Shown here in pieces: positions 33,468 to 42,754 of a stretch of DNA of 47,845 bases (its first letter is position 1; each line of letters starts with the position of its first letter). Source of the DNA: Mucilaginibacter polytrichastri (GTDB lineage: Bacteria > Bacteroidota > Bacteroidia > Sphingobacteriales > Sphingobacteriaceae); contig NZ_MPPL01000001.1 of assembly GCF_001911425.1 (NCBI RefSeq), positions 1,144,909-1,192,753 of the forward strand. The letters are read 5' to 3'. A program made the position numbers and the translations under genes. The notes beneath the pieces are model-generated. The model worked only from the letters and a program-made list of their open reading frames with translations, was not told the origin of the DNA and ran no database searches.

Positions 33468-34578
33468 ACCCATTAAACTGTTTGTAGATGCCCACACTAT
33501 GGACAAAGAGTACCAGGGGACTTACACCTTTTTGCAAGGATTATACGGTGCGATGATGGAGGGCTATCCGGATGTGGACCTATATTTTGGTACATCTAAC
33601 CCGGCAAAATTACAGGCGGTGTTTCCTCAATTAAAAGCACAGAATATATTGAAGTATAAAAATGCTAAACCGGGTTTGCTGCGCTATGTAACTGATATAC
33701 CCCGGCTGATAAAGAAGCATCAATTTGATTTTGCACATTTTCAATATATCATTCCACGTAGTAAGCCGGGTTGCCGATACATTGTAACCTTGCACGATAT
33801 TGTTTTTAACGATTTTGCACAATACTTTTCGTTCGCTTACCGCAAAAGCAGGCAGTATTTGTTTGCCCGGAGCATTAAAAATGCCAGTATTAAAACTACG
33901 GTATCCGCTTACTCACAAGCGCGGATAGCAAATTACTACCATCTTTCAAAAAATGAGATCCATGTTTTGCCGAATGGTGTTAAACCTATAATTACAGTTG
34001 ATAAAGAAGTAGCTGCTAAGTGCATCAAAGAAAAATACGGCATTCAAAATTATATCCTGTATATAAGCAGGGTAGAAGCTCGTAAAAACCACCAACTGCT
34101 GCTAAAAATCTGGTTGAAACTGGAGTTATACAAACAGCAGATACCCCTGGTTTTTATCGGCAAAAACTCAATAAAGGTGCCTGCTTTGCAGCAATTGGTA
34201 GACGGATTAACGGATGAACAAAAACAATATTTCTATTGCATAGAACAGGTTAATGAGGATGATTTGTCCTTGTTTTACCAAGCCTGCCGGTTATTTGTTT
34301 ATCCCTCAATTGCCGAAGGTTTCGGCATCCCGCCATTAGAGGCTGCCATACACCGGGTGCCGGTATTATGCTCATCGGCTACGGCCATGCAAAGTTTCAG
34401 CTTTTTTGAGCCGTATTGCTTTAACCCGAATGATGAGGCTGGATTTGCTTCTCAACTCCGAATGATATTAACCAACCCGCCCAATGCTGCTTTTCTTGCA
34501 AATGCGGCCACCCAAATTCAACAACAGTATAACTGGCAGCAAACGGCCGGTACACTTTATAATTTACTAAGATCATGA
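33457..34578 (+). CDS. Family 4 glycosyltransferase
   Basis: A 373-residue retaining GT-B enzyme. The acceptor domain includes GTYTFLQGLYGAMM, and the donor domain includes YILYISRVEARKNHQLLL. The EX7E motif is intact in EGFGIPPLE with E287 and E295. It overlaps both neighbours (11 bp and 4 bp), so the genes are translationally coupled. Donor and acceptor sugars are unknown. Confidence 0.93.
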   Translation: MHDKPIKLFVDAHTMDKEYQGTYTFLQGLYGAMMEGYPDVDLYFGTSNPAKLQAVFPQLKAQNILKYKNAKPGLLRYVTDIPRLIKKHQFDFAHFQYIIPRSKPGCRYIVTLHDIVFNDFAQYFSFAYRKSRQYLFARSIKNASIKTTVSAYSQARIANYYHLSKNEIHVLPNGVKPIITVDKEVAAKCIKEKYGIQNYILYISRVEARKNHQLLLKIWLKLELYKQQIPLVFIGKNSIKVPALQQLVDGLTDEQKQYFYCIEQVNEDDLSLFYQACRLFVYPSIAEGFGIPPLEAAIHRVPVLCSSATAMQSFSFFEPYCFNPNDEAGFASQLRMILTNPPNAAFLANAATQIQQQYNWQQTAGTLYNLLRS

Positions 34579-35702
34579 AGTTAAAAATTGCCATTGCCGG
34601 TACGCGCGGCATTCCTAACCACTATGGCGGCTTCGAGCAAATAACCGCTTATGTTGCACCTGGACTGGTGGAAAAAGGGCATTCGGTAACAGTATATAAT
34701 TCGCATAACCACCCTTACCAGGGAAGCAACTGGAACGGAGTGGAAATTGTACACTGTTACGACCCCGAGCACGTTTTGGGCACTGCAGGCCAGTTTATTT
34801 ATGATTTTAACTGTATACAGGATATGCGCCGGCGCGATTTTGATGTGATACTGTTTATGGGCTATACCAGCAGTTCGGTATGGGGTAGTTTGTTTCCACG
34901 TAAAGCCACCATTATCTCCAACATGGACGGTTTGGAGTGGAAACGGTCGAAGTACTCAAAACCGGTACAATCATTTTTAAAATATGCTGAAAAACTGGCT
35001 GTAAAGCACAGCAATTATTACATTGCCGATTCTACGGTGATTCGCTCATACTTGCAAAAAAAGTATAGCATCAGCAGTGCCTTTATAGCCTACGGGGCCG
35101 AAAAGTTTATTGGTGATGATTGCCCGCTCATGAACCGGTTTGCACTAAAACCAAAAGCGTACTTTCTGCTGGTGGCTCGCATGGAGCCCGAAAATAATAT
35201 AGAAACAATTTTAGAAGGGTTTACCAAAAGCGTATCAACCAAAAAGTTTTTAGTGGTAGGCAACACCGGTAACAAATTTGGTAAATACCTCAAAGCCAAA
35301 TTTGGGCACGACGAGCGGGTGTGTTTTCATGATGCCATTTTTAATATAAAAACCATACAGCAGCTACAGCATAATGCTTACCTGTATTTTCACGGGCACA
35401 GTGTGGGTGGCACTAATCCGTCGCTGTTAGAGGCTATGGCCGGTGGCGCTTTAATCGCCGCGCACGATAATCCTTTTAACCGGTCGGTATTAAATCATAA
35501 TGCGTTTTACTTCAGCTCATCGGCAGATGTACAATGGCTAACCGAAGTGGTAGCACGTAATTCGGCAGAGGATACTATGATCGGTAACAACATTAAAAGG
35601 ATTCAGCAACACTACAACTGGGACAAGATCATTGGCGAGTACGAAGCCTATATTTATGAATGTTATTGCAGCATGAACTATGAGAAAGTTTTGGCTTATT
35701 AA
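34575..35702 (+). CDS. GT-B glycosyltransferase with DUF1972 (rhamnosyltransferase-like) N-terminus
   Basis: A 375-residue protein. The N-terminal IAIAGTRGIPNHYGGFEQIT is the hallmark of the DUF1972/rhamnosyltransferase group. The donor-site region reads HSVGGTNPSLLEAMAGGAL, the usual form in this family, where the first Glu of EX7E is not kept. It starts inside the stop of the previous gene (ATGA) and overlaps the next gene by 23 bp. It probably transfers a deoxyhexose or galactose-type sugar, but this cannot be settled from sequence. Confidence 0.9.
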   Translation: MKLKIAIAGTRGIPNHYGGFEQITAYVAPGLVEKGHSVTVYNSHNHPYQGSNWNGVEIVHCYDPEHVLGTAGQFIYDFNCIQDMRRRDFDVILFMGYTSSSVWGSLFPRKATIISNMDGLEWKRSKYSKPVQSFLKYAEKLAVKHSNYYIADSTVIRSYLQKKYSISSAFIAYGAEKFIGDDCPLMNRFALKPKAYFLLVARMEPENNIETILEGFTKSVSTKKFLVVGNTGNKFGKYLKAKFGHDERVCFHDAIFNIKTIQQLQHNAYLYFHGHSVGGTNPSLLEAMAGGALIAAHDNPFNRSVLNHNAFYFSSSADVQWLTEVVARNSAEDTMIGNNIKRIQQHYNWDKIIGEYEAYIYECYCSMNYEKVLAY

Positions 35703-36981
35703 GGATACCATAATCAACCAGATCAGCTATTACCATATCCTGCTGTTCTTTGTCTGCTTACCGCTCGATCGTTTTTTTAGCGAACTGATTTTTATAAGCC
35801 TGACGATCCATACGCTGATCAACCTGAAAAAAGAGGATCTGAAACGGATCTATGATAAACGGGTACTAATAGTACAAGCCGTATTTTTTGTAACACTTTT
35901 CAGTACCATATATACAACCAATTTCAAACAAGCGCTTGATGATTGGGGCACGCAGGCGCATATGCTGTTAGTACCCATGTTGTTTGCGCTGCATCAGCCA
36001 TTAATCAACAAATACAAAAAGCAGTTGCTGAGCGGCTATGCCTGGAGCTGTGTTTTGGTTGTAACAGTTTTGTTTGGCATTGTGCTGGCCACCATCAGGC
36101 ATTTTCATTTACCGCTTTCGTTCATTTATACTGCTAGTTTTATCAACCATAATTTTTCGAAACCGGTTGGCATCCATGCTACCTTTTTTTCTATCCTGTT
36201 GGTTGCTGCTGTTGTCATCCTGTTTCAGGATACATTATGTGAAAAGAAGCAATCGGCCAAAGTAATTTTACTTACGGGGATAGGGATATTGCTGCTTGGG
36301 CTCATCCAGCTTTCTTCCAAATCGGCCATTATTTCTTTGCTCATTGTAGCCTATGTGTTTGTGCCTTTGTACCTGTTTAAAGGTAAAAAACGGTTGATGC
36401 TATTGATTGCTTCGTTATTAATTACGTTGTTGGGTACGGCTTTGGTGTTTCGGTACGATGGTTTAAAAACCAGGTTATTTTCTGATCTGGAGTCGGATGT
36501 AGACCTGAATCGCTTTACCCTGGTTACCGATTCGCGGCTCGACCGCTGGAAAGCTACTATGCATACTGTGAAAGCAAAACCAATATTTGGTTTTGGAACA
36601 GGCACCGAGAAGGAAGTAATGGAGCAAACGTATTTCTACAACAAATTGTATCATTCGTTTATACATCAACTTAACGCGCATAACGAGTTTTTGAGCTTGC
36701 TTATTAAAAGCGGTTTGGTTGGTTTAGCTGTTTATTTATTTGCGCTGGGTTACAGCCTCATCATCTCCATCAGGAATAAAGACCTGCTGTTGGCCACCTG
36801 TGTAGTCCTCATAATTAGTACCTCTGTAGCCGAAAACACACTGGATGCAAACAAAGGCATTTTCTTTTACAGTGCATTTTTTGCCTTGTTGCTATTAACG
36901 GTAAAATCAGCATCAAAATCAACTTTAAATATAAAAAAGCAAGCTTTAGAGGCAACCTTACCGCAAGTTTCAACGTGTTAA
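35680..36981 (+). CDS. O-antigen ligase/polymerase family protein (Wzy_C)
   Basis: A 433-residue membrane protein with about 10-12 helices. The Wzy_C region is clear: SRLDRWKATMHTVKAKPIFG, GFGTGTE and HQLNAHNEFLSLLIKSGLVG, the conserved HNEFL after a periplasmic loop. It either polymerises repeat units or attaches the finished chain to an acceptor. With the 548-residue protein upstream, the cluster has two such candidates. It overlaps the preceding gene by 23 bp. Confidence 0.88.
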   Translation: MRKFWLIKDTIINQISYYHILLFFVCLPLDRFFSELIFISLTIHTLINLKKEDLKRIYDKRVLIVQAVFFVTLFSTIYTTNFKQALDDWGTQAHMLLVPMLFALHQPLINKYKKQLLSGYAWSCVLVVTVLFGIVLATIRHFHLPLSFIYTASFINHNFSKPVGIHATFFSILLVAAVVILFQDTLCEKKQSAKVILLTGIGILLLGLIQLSSKSAIISLLIVAYVFVPLYLFKGKKRLMLLIASLLITLLGTALVFRYDGLKTRLFSDLESDVDLNRFTLVTDSRLDRWKATMHTVKAKPIFGFGTGTEKEVMEQTYFYNKLYHSFIHQLNAHNEFLSLLIKSGLVGLAVYLFALGYSLIISIRNKDLLLATCVVLIISTSVAENTLDANKGIFFYSAFFALLLLTVKSASKSTLNIKKQALEATLPQVSTC

Positions 36982-37016
36982 TTGTGTACAGCAACAACGC
37001 TATAAACAAAGCACTT

Positions 37017-37964
37017 ATGTATAAGCCATACAGATACATCACAGATTATTCGGGCATTAAAACCCAGGTTTTGTCGGCCCTGGCTTATTACGACCTTTTT
37101 AACTTTCCGCTTACCAAAGAGGAAGTTTTTTTATTCATGACAACGCGTTGTGAGTTAGACCAGGTGCAGCATTGTTTAAATTACCTAAGCGACAATGGCT
37201 TTGTGTATCAGCTGGATAACTATTATGCCTTAAAAAACGATGAATACATCGTTGCCCGCAGAAAAGCAGGGGCTAAAAAAGCACAGGAACTACTGGCAAT
37301 TGCCGAAACGGTAAGCAGCTATTTAATTAAGTTTCCCTATGTAAGGGGGGTAGCAGTATCCGGCTCGTTATCAAAAAAATATGCCGACGATAAATCGGAC
37401 ATCGACTTTTTTATTATTACCGCCACTAACCGGCTGTGGATAGCTCGTAGTTTGCTGCACCTGTTAAAGAAATTCAGTTTTATTTTTAATAAGCAGGATT
37501 ACTTTTGCATGAACTATTTTGTGGATGAAGTACATGCCGAAATTGTAGAGCAAAATTTATTTACAGCCACCGAAACTGTAACGATGATACCACTACAAGG
37601 CGACCTGGCCTTCGATAAATTTTACAGGGCCAACATCTGGACCCGCGATTACCTGCCCAATCACCTGATGCGGGTATCATGTGCAGAGCCATTAAAACAA
37701 GGGTGGATTAAATCGTTTACAGAGGCTTTATTTAACAATACCATAGGTGAGATGCTGGATAACTGGCTGATGAAAATAACCGCTCTTAGCTGGAACAAAA
37801 AAACCAAAGCGGGCAGGCTAAACCAAAGGGGCGTATTGATGAGTATGATGGCCACCAAAGGCTATGCTAAGCCCAACCCGGTAAACTTCCAAAACAGGAT
37901 CATGACCTTTTATAACGAGAAGGTAAACCGGGTGATAAAAAACATTGAACAAGATATCTTTTAG
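37017..37964 (+). CDS. Nucleotidyltransferase-fold protein of the polysaccharide cluster
   Basis: About 315 residues. An N-terminal helical, possibly winged-helix region (residues 1-95; LSALAYYDLFNFPLTKEEVF) precedes a polymerase-beta-type nucleotidyltransferase motif: GSLSKKYADDKSDID with G116-S117 and the metal ligands D128 and D130. The C-terminal 130 residues are helical and unfamiliar. ATG 37017 gives a 35-bp gap. GTG 36975 would overlap the previous stop and is an alternative. It is the last gene of the cluster. Its substrate is unknown. Confidence 0.75.
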   Translation: MYKPYRYITDYSGIKTQVLSALAYYDLFNFPLTKEEVFLFMTTRCELDQVQHCLNYLSDNGFVYQLDNYYALKNDEYIVARRKAGAKKAQELLAIAETVSSYLIKFPYVRGVAVSGSLSKKYADDKSDIDFFIITATNRLWIARSLLHLLKKFSFIFNKQDYFCMNYFVDEVHAEIVEQNLFTATETVTMIPLQGDLAFDKFYRANIWTRDYLPNHLMRVSCAEPLKQGWIKSFTEALFNNTIGEMLDNWLMKITALSWNKKTKAGRLNQRGVLMSMMATKGYAKPNPVNFQNRIMTFYNEKVNRVIKNIEQDIF

Positions 37965-38151
37965 ATCAACATCCCCTTTCTTGTCTTAGTATTGTTGCAA
38001 CAGGCTTAATTGCAATACGGTATTTGTGGTTAATGATAAAGCACATACGTTATGTAAATTTATGGTTTTGCCACATTGCCTTGTTTTTGTATTTGGCCAA
38101 TAATTATGTGCTTTATTTCTGATATTTGATAACTAACCATTTCCTGCTCAT

Positions 38152-38550
38152 ATGAATATCACTTACAAAACCGATGTTAAGCCTACAACGCAGCAAATTA
38201 TTGATCTGTACAACAGCGCCGGTTTAAATCGGCCAACTGATGATGCCGACCGGATAGGGAAAATTTATGAAAACTCTAACCTCGTGATCACCGCCTGGGA
38301 TGGTGATCTGTTGGTTGGCGTGTCGCGCACCTTAACAGATTTTTACTATTGCAGTTACCTGGCAGATCTGGCTATAAAACTCGAATACCAGAAAGAAGGC
38401 ATTGGTAAAAAGCTGGTAGCCTTAACCAAAGAAACCCTTGGCGACCAATGTATGATGCTGTTACTCTCGGCACCAACCGCCATGGAATATTACCCTAAAA
38501 TTGGCATGGACACCGTGAAAAACGGGTTCATCATCAACCGTAAGAAATAG
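38152..38550 (+). CDS. GNAT family N-acetyltransferase
   Basis: A 132-residue acetyltransferase. Motif A is visible as YLADLAIKLEYQKEGIGKKL, where the Q/R-x-x-G-x-G/A loop binds the acetyl-CoA pyrophosphate, and the end YYPKIGMDTVKNGFII fits motif B. This compact group is common and often acts on small amines or antibiotics, but the substrate is unknown. The gene is alone between the polysaccharide cluster and a convergent MFS gene. Confidence 0.88.
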   Translation: MNITYKTDVKPTTQQIIDLYNSAGLNRPTDDADRIGKIYENSNLVITAWDGDLLVGVSRTLTDFYYCSYLADLAIKLEYQKEGIGKKLVALTKETLGDQCMMLLLSAPTAMEYYPKIGMDTVKNGFIINRKK

Positions 38551-38569
38551 ATTGCTTTCTTATTGCAAA

Positions 38570-38600
38570 AAAATGCCTCCTGATTTTAGGAAGGCATTTT
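38570..38600. terminator. Bidirectional terminator between convergent genes
   Basis: AAAATGCCTCCT pairs with AGG-A-AGGCATTTT, a 12-bp stem with one bulged A and a 6-nt loop, flanked by A and T runs so it works on either strand. It lies 19 bp after the GNAT gene and 27 bp after the end of the minus-strand MFS gene. Confidence 0.8.
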
Positions 38601-38627
38601 GATCATGTGAATTTTTTCGAACTAGTT

Positions 38628-40055
38628 TTACAACGCACCTTTATTATCGTCCGTTTTTTTGAAAAGGTAGAGTAACAATAAAACAGCCAGTGCATAACCC
38701 GTTAAACAATATAATGCGGCATGATAGCCAGCATCAAAATTTCCTTTTTTATGCTCTACGTAAAAAAATACGCCGCCAATCATACTTACACCCAAGGCCG
38801 ATGAAAACTGTTGCACGGTAGAGTATACACCACTGGCAATACCGGCCTGGTCATGCGGTACATCTTTAAGGGCTATTTTAAGAAACGAAGGCACCAGCAT
38901 GCCAGCACCCAAGCCGTAGCATAAAAAGGTAACTACAATGGCAATAAAAGGGATGGCGTTTTTAAACCAGATGAGTTGTATGGCAAACGATACGATTAAT
39001 AATAAACAAGCGACTTGTAATAAGCCGGTGCCAAATTTCGATCCGTTTTTAATGGACCAGTGCGAAGAGAACATAAATGCAAAGCCCAATATTATAAAGT
39101 AACTGGCCGAAGTTAAAGGATCAACATGATGGCCGGTTTGCAGAAACAAGGCACAGGTTAGCAAAAATGCGCTAAACAAGGCAAAGTAAAAGAATACCAT
39201 GCCTAAACCCAGGTTAAAGCTTTTAATTTTAAATAGATGCAGTGGCATCAGGGCACTTTTGTTTTTTTTTGCACGGTGGTATTGATAGCGTATAAATGCA
39301 AAAAGCAATATAAAAGCGAAAGCCAGTAACGCGAAGGTCCATGCAGGCCAGCCCAGTTCGCGGCCCTGTATAATGGGGTAAATAAGGGCCGATAAACCGG
39401 CGGTGAGTAGCAGCACGCCACCCATATCAAAGTTGGCCTTCTTCACTATTTTTGATTCCGGGATAAAGAAGGTAGCCATTGTAACTGCGATGACACCAAT
39501 GGGTACATTGATTAAAAATATTAATCGCCAGGGTTCATTCATCCAATGGGCGGTAACAAAATAACCACCTAAAAACTGCCCCAAAACAGATGCTATACCC
39601 AAAGTTATGCCGTAATAGCCTAATGCCTTGCTGCGGTATTCGCCATGTTTAAAGTTAAGTTGTATAAGTGTTACGGTTTGCGGTACCGCAAAGCCCGCAG
39701 CTATTCCTTGTAAAAAACGGAAAATAATAAGCTGCTCGATACTGCCCGCATAGCCGCAAAGCGCCGAAGCTAGTGTGAATACAAAAAGGCCGCCCATGAA
39801 AATTTTTTTACGGCCAAAATGATCGCCTGCACGGCTGCCGGTTACCAAAAATACAGAATAGCCAACCAGGTAAGATGCTATAATGCCCTGTACAGCAGCA
39901 TCTGATGCCTGGAAATAACCTTGTATAGTAGGCAGGCTTACATTCATTATAAATACGTCTATCACCGTTATTAATGGAGCCAGTAAAATAGTAAAGAGAA
40001 TAAGCCAGGGAAATTTCTCAACTATGGGGGTGGGGACAGATAAGTCTGTTTGCAT
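38628..40055 (-). CDS. MFS drug exporter, DHA2 (EmrB/QacA) family
   Basis: A 475-residue transporter with about 14 helices. Motif C-like and motif A regions are visible: TVIDVFIMNVSLPTIQ at TM1, SRAGDHFGRKKIFMGG in the first cytoplasmic loop, and GFAVPQTVTLIQL. This family expels drugs or dyes using the proton gradient. The gene follows a TetR regulator by 32 bp on the same strand. A copy of the regulator's palindrome covers its first codons, so it is almost certainly under that repressor. Confidence 0.92.
   Translation of the reverse strand: MQTDLSVPTPIVEKFPWLILFTILLAPLITVIDVFIMNVSLPTIQGYFQASDAAVQGIIASYLVGYSVFLVTGSRAGDHFGRKKIFMGGLFVFTLASALCGYAGSIEQLIIFRFLQGIAAGFAVPQTVTLIQLNFKHGEYRSKALGYYGITLGIASVLGQFLGGYFVTAHWMNEPWRLIFLINVPIGVIAVTMATFFIPESKIVKKANFDMGGVLLLTAGLSALIYPIIQGRELGWPAWTFALLAFAFILLFAFIRYQYHRAKKNKSALMPLHLFKIKSFNLGLGMVFFYFALFSAFLLTCALFLQTGHHVDPLTSASYFIILGFAFMFSSHWSIKNGSKFGTGLLQVACLLLIVSFAIQLIWFKNAIPFIAIVVTFLCYGLGAGMLVPSFLKIALKDVPHDQAGIASGVYSTVQQFSSALGVSMIGGVFFYVEHKKGNFDAGYHAALYCLTGYALAVLLLLYLFKKTDDNKGAL
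40034..40051. promoter_or_regulatory. Second TetR operator-like site over the MFS start
   Basis: The 18 bases here match the palindrome at 40709-40726 at 15 of 18 positions, both read on the plus strand, with the half GTCTGTTT complete. The site begins 2 bp inside the MFS start codon and runs through codon 7. It could let the repressor block the pump gene separately, or be an accidental coding match. Confidence 0.5.
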
Positions 40056-40087
40056 AGGTAGTAGATTAAAAGAATGAAATGTATGTG

Positions 40088-40660
40088 TTAAATAGTTTGC
40101 AGCAATTGAGCTACCACCTTTTTAGAATCATCTAAAGGTTGTGAGGTATTAAAAAGCGTAGATTGTAATATAGCCCCTTCCGATAAATTAAAGATCATGC
40201 CTGTCATCTCGTCTACTGTTTCTTTGGAGTAGGGTGGGGTAACAGCCTTTAACTGACTTGCAATAAATGTTTTAATAGTATTTTTATGAGCCCGGATAAT
40301 GTCGGCCGAGCTTTCAACAAGGTTTGGCAATTCATACACCACGCGCGAAAACGTGCAGCCTTTAAAATGGTTTTGTTCCAGGCGTTTTTTTCTAAAATCG
40401 AAAAAGGCCAGCAGCTTATCTTTACCATCGGGTAAACCGGATGTAAAATCTGTAATATCAACCTGCCATTGCGCCTTGTGGGTAAGCAGGTATTCGTTCA
40501 GCAATAATTCTTTAGAGGCAAAATGCTGGTAAAGGCTCGATTTGGCTATTTGTGCTTCATCTATAATCTGGTTAATACCGGTAGCCTGATAGCCCTGCTC
40601 ATAAAATAGCCGGCATGCCGTTGTCATAATCCGTTCTTTAACGCCTACCTGCTCTTTCAT
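40088..40660 (-). CDS. TetR family repressor (LmrA/YxaF-like)
   Basis: A 190-residue regulator. The DNA-binding domain is clear: ACRLFYEQGYQATGINQIID, then IAKSSLYQHFASKELLLNEY. The ligand-binding part includes HFKGCTFSRVVYELPN, typical of the LmrA/YxaF-like branch. It is the first gene of a two-gene unit with the DHA2 exporter. A perfect palindrome overlaps its -33 promoter element, so autorepression is strongly suggested. The inducer is unknown and probably a pump substrate. Confidence 0.93.
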   Translation of the reverse strand: MKEQVGVKERIMTTACRLFYEQGYQATGINQIIDEAQIAKSSLYQHFASKELLLNEYLLTHKAQWQVDITDFTSGLPDGKDKLLAFFDFRKKRLEQNHFKGCTFSRVVYELPNLVESSADIIRAHKNTIKTFIASQLKAVTPPYSKETVDEMTGMIFNLSEGAILQSTLFNTSQPLDDSKKVVAQLLQTI

Positions 40661-40686
40661 AATATGCTGGTTTTAATTACCGGGAG

Positions 40687-40718
40687 CAAATGTAAGATAA
40701 AGAGCAAAAAACAGACAA
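40687..40718 (-). promoter_or_regulatory. Bacteroidota promoter of the tetR-MFS unit
   Basis: On the minus strand, TTG (40718-40716) and TACATTTG (40694-40687) are separated by 21 bp and match the TTG/TAnnTTTG consensus. The start of transcription should be near 40680, leaving about 20 bases before the repressor start codon. The -33 element lies in the centre of the palindrome. Confidence 0.65.
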
Positions 40719-40726
40719 GTCTGTTT
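40709..40726. promoter_or_regulatory. TetR operator palindrome
   Basis: AAACAGAC-AA-GTCTGTTT is a perfect 8-2-8 palindrome, 48 bp upstream of the repressor gene. It resembles the ATAGACnnGTCTAT sites known for LmrA/YxaF-type regulators in its GAC/GTC core. Overlap with the -33 element fits repression by blocking polymerase. Confidence 0.75.
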
Positions 40727-40810
40727 GATTATTTAAATCATGTAATTGTAAAATCGGAGTTAAGATGATTATGGATCTTAGTTACACGGCTTAATTCAAT
40801 GCGTTAATGT

Positions 40811-42754
40811 TTATTCGGTTAGTAAGCTGGCAAAGCAAACAGCAGGGAGTGTGAATTTGGCTACACCGTTTACAACCTCAATTTTAGATCTCTTTTGCAT
40901 CGACAATTTTTTAGAGGTGATATAAAGCACCAGCTTTTTATTTGTTGCCGGTAAACCCGAAACGACCATTTTGCGCTTAGCGCCGTTGTTGACCAGGTGT
41001 AAGGCAATATCTTGTGTTTGTTTATTGGCCATGGCGGCACAGGTTACATTGTCCTGATCTGCTTTTGCGGCTATGGCATAAACATTTTGGGGGGTTGATG
41101 CCAGTTGTTTTAAATTCCAGAAACGCTGTCCCGGGTGTAAGGGCTCATCATTGCCAAAAATACCGCCACCAATAAGCGGAGAATAATCGGCAGTAAGCTG
41201 CCATTGCAGTATAGTTATAGGTTGGCAAATAGCTAACAGGCGTATATAAAGATTAATTTCTTCAATAGCATAAGTTTGCTCCTGAAAAATAGCCGGATAA
41301 TTCCAGGCAGCGGCATCAATGCTGCCTTCGCCCACAATAAGCGGTACATTTATCTTTTTTGCAGCATCAGCCCATTTTTGCAGTGTTTCTGTTTCCCAGC
41401 CCCGCCATGAATGAAAAGAGATAGCGCCGATATATTGCCGCGCATCAGTATCATTAAGGGCAGGATAAATAAACTCGTACGTGGTAGCGTCAGAATTATC
41501 ACCCAATAACATTTTAGTTTTTATGCCTCTTGATACAAAGTAAGCGCCAAGGCCTTTAATCAGTTCGTTATGTTGCTGCCCGGTTACCCTGATGTAAATC
41601 CCCAGATCAGATTCATTAAAGGAGAATAGATCTACATTAACCCCAAACTTATCTTTTAAATAAAAAATGTAATCGGCAATAGATTTGTAAGTGGCCTGCA
41701 TGGCTTCGGGGTTAAGCGGGTTTCCCCATTGCTCGCCGGGTTTAGGGCGATAATGTGGCTCACCAATAATAGCCCATTTAGGCGCACTCCATGCGGTTAA
41801 TATAATAGGCATCCCTGTTTTTTGCAGCCGTTGCGCCATCTCCATAGATGCTTTTACATGCGGGTTAAGGTTGCCGTTAGGGTCTTGAAGTAAAGGGTCT
41901 GTATCTTTTTCGGGCTGCCAAAATGCAAACGGCATTTCAACCCGTCCCCAGGCAACGCGCATATTATTGAGGCAATAGTCAATAACCTGTGGGTCTGTTT
42001 TGGAGTTTTGTAATCTAAAATTCCCGCCAAAGCCGTCAAACACACGGCCTTGGTCAGCGGCATTAAGTTTAATATTAACCGCATTTAAATTAACAGCACC
42101 CGAAACCGCAATAGAAAATTCTTTAACCACATTTTGTCCTTTAGCAATACTGCCTGTTATAACAGGTAAGTAAAACGTTGTCCCAGTATCTGTTTTTTTG
42201 ATTATCACCTCGGTTGCTTCTTCCAAATTTAATTTTAGCTGTTGCTGGCCGGTAATAATGGTAATTACTTTGGTCGAAATTTTCAATGCTGTATTTGTCA
42301 ACTGAGCAATGGAATAGGGGTTGACAGCGCCCTCCGCTTGTATGGAGCCGTTATTATAAACAGCAGGTAACATTAATTTGAAAAATAAGCCCTCTGCGGG
42401 TATATCGGATTTGCCGGTGGCCTCAACTTTGATCCTGACCTTGCCATTGCCTGCTTCTTTAATATTTTCAGAAAGCAACAAGCTATCAATAGCAGTATTG
42501 ACAATTTGATTTTGGCCGTCGCGGATATATTTAGGCTGCTGGGCTTCTAATTTTGTGGAGATACTGTTTGTCCAACCTTTATAAACAAAAGTTAAAGATG
42601 ATTCAAAATTGAAAAGTTGTCCATCCTTTCTTATCCCGGTTAAATTTCCCCACGGTTGTAATTCTGCCTGGGCGCAAGCCAAATTTATAAAAGCAAATAA
42701 ACAACAACTAAATACAGTAATGTATTTAATAAAATAAGTGTTTTTAATGATCAT
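40811..42754 (-). CDS. Secreted clan GH-A glycoside hydrolase (GH30-like)
   Basis: A 647-residue exported enzyme. The signal region ends LACAQAE; a lipobox is possible but weak. About 230 residues of beta-rich N-terminal domain are followed by a (beta/alpha)8 core that opens RVFDGFGGNFRL, similar to GH30. The acid/base E381 sits in FSFNESDLG after an Asn, and the nucleophile E476 in PLIVGEGSID. Both are placed as in clan GH-A retaining enzymes. A C-terminal beta domain of about 100 residues closes the protein. The polysaccharide substrate is unknown, and no SusCD pair lies next to it. Confidence 0.85.
   Translation of the reverse strand: MIIKNTYFIKYITVFSCCLFAFINLACAQAELQPWGNLTGIRKDGQLFNFESSLTFVYKGWTNSISTKLEAQQPKYIRDGQNQIVNTAIDSLLLSENIKEAGNGKVRIKVEATGKSDIPAEGLFFKLMLPAVYNNGSIQAEGAVNPYSIAQLTNTALKISTKVITIITGQQQLKLNLEEATEVIIKKTDTGTTFYLPVITGSIAKGQNVVKEFSIAVSGAVNLNAVNIKLNAADQGRVFDGFGGNFRLQNSKTDPQVIDYCLNNMRVAWGRVEMPFAFWQPEKDTDPLLQDPNGNLNPHVKASMEMAQRLQKTGMPIILTAWSAPKWAIIGEPHYRPKPGEQWGNPLNPEAMQATYKSIADYIFYLKDKFGVNVDLFSFNESDLGIYIRVTGQQHNELIKGLGAYFVSRGIKTKMLLGDNSDATTYEFIYPALNDTDARQYIGAISFHSWRGWETETLQKWADAAKKINVPLIVGEGSIDAAAWNYPAIFQEQTYAIEEINLYIRLLAICQPITILQWQLTADYSPLIGGGIFGNDEPLHPGQRFWNLKQLASTPQNVYAIAAKADQDNVTCAAMANKQTQDIALHLVNNGAKRKMVVSGLPATNKKLVLYITSKKLSMQKRSKIEVVNGVAKFTLPAVCFASLLTE

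Noticed and set aside
36975..37964. The nucleotidyltransferase as a CD-NTase of a CBASS-like defence system
   Set aside because: It has only the general polymerase-beta signature, lies in a polysaccharide operon and has no effector or ancillary CBASS gene beside it. The orphan PycTM gene is 25 kb away.
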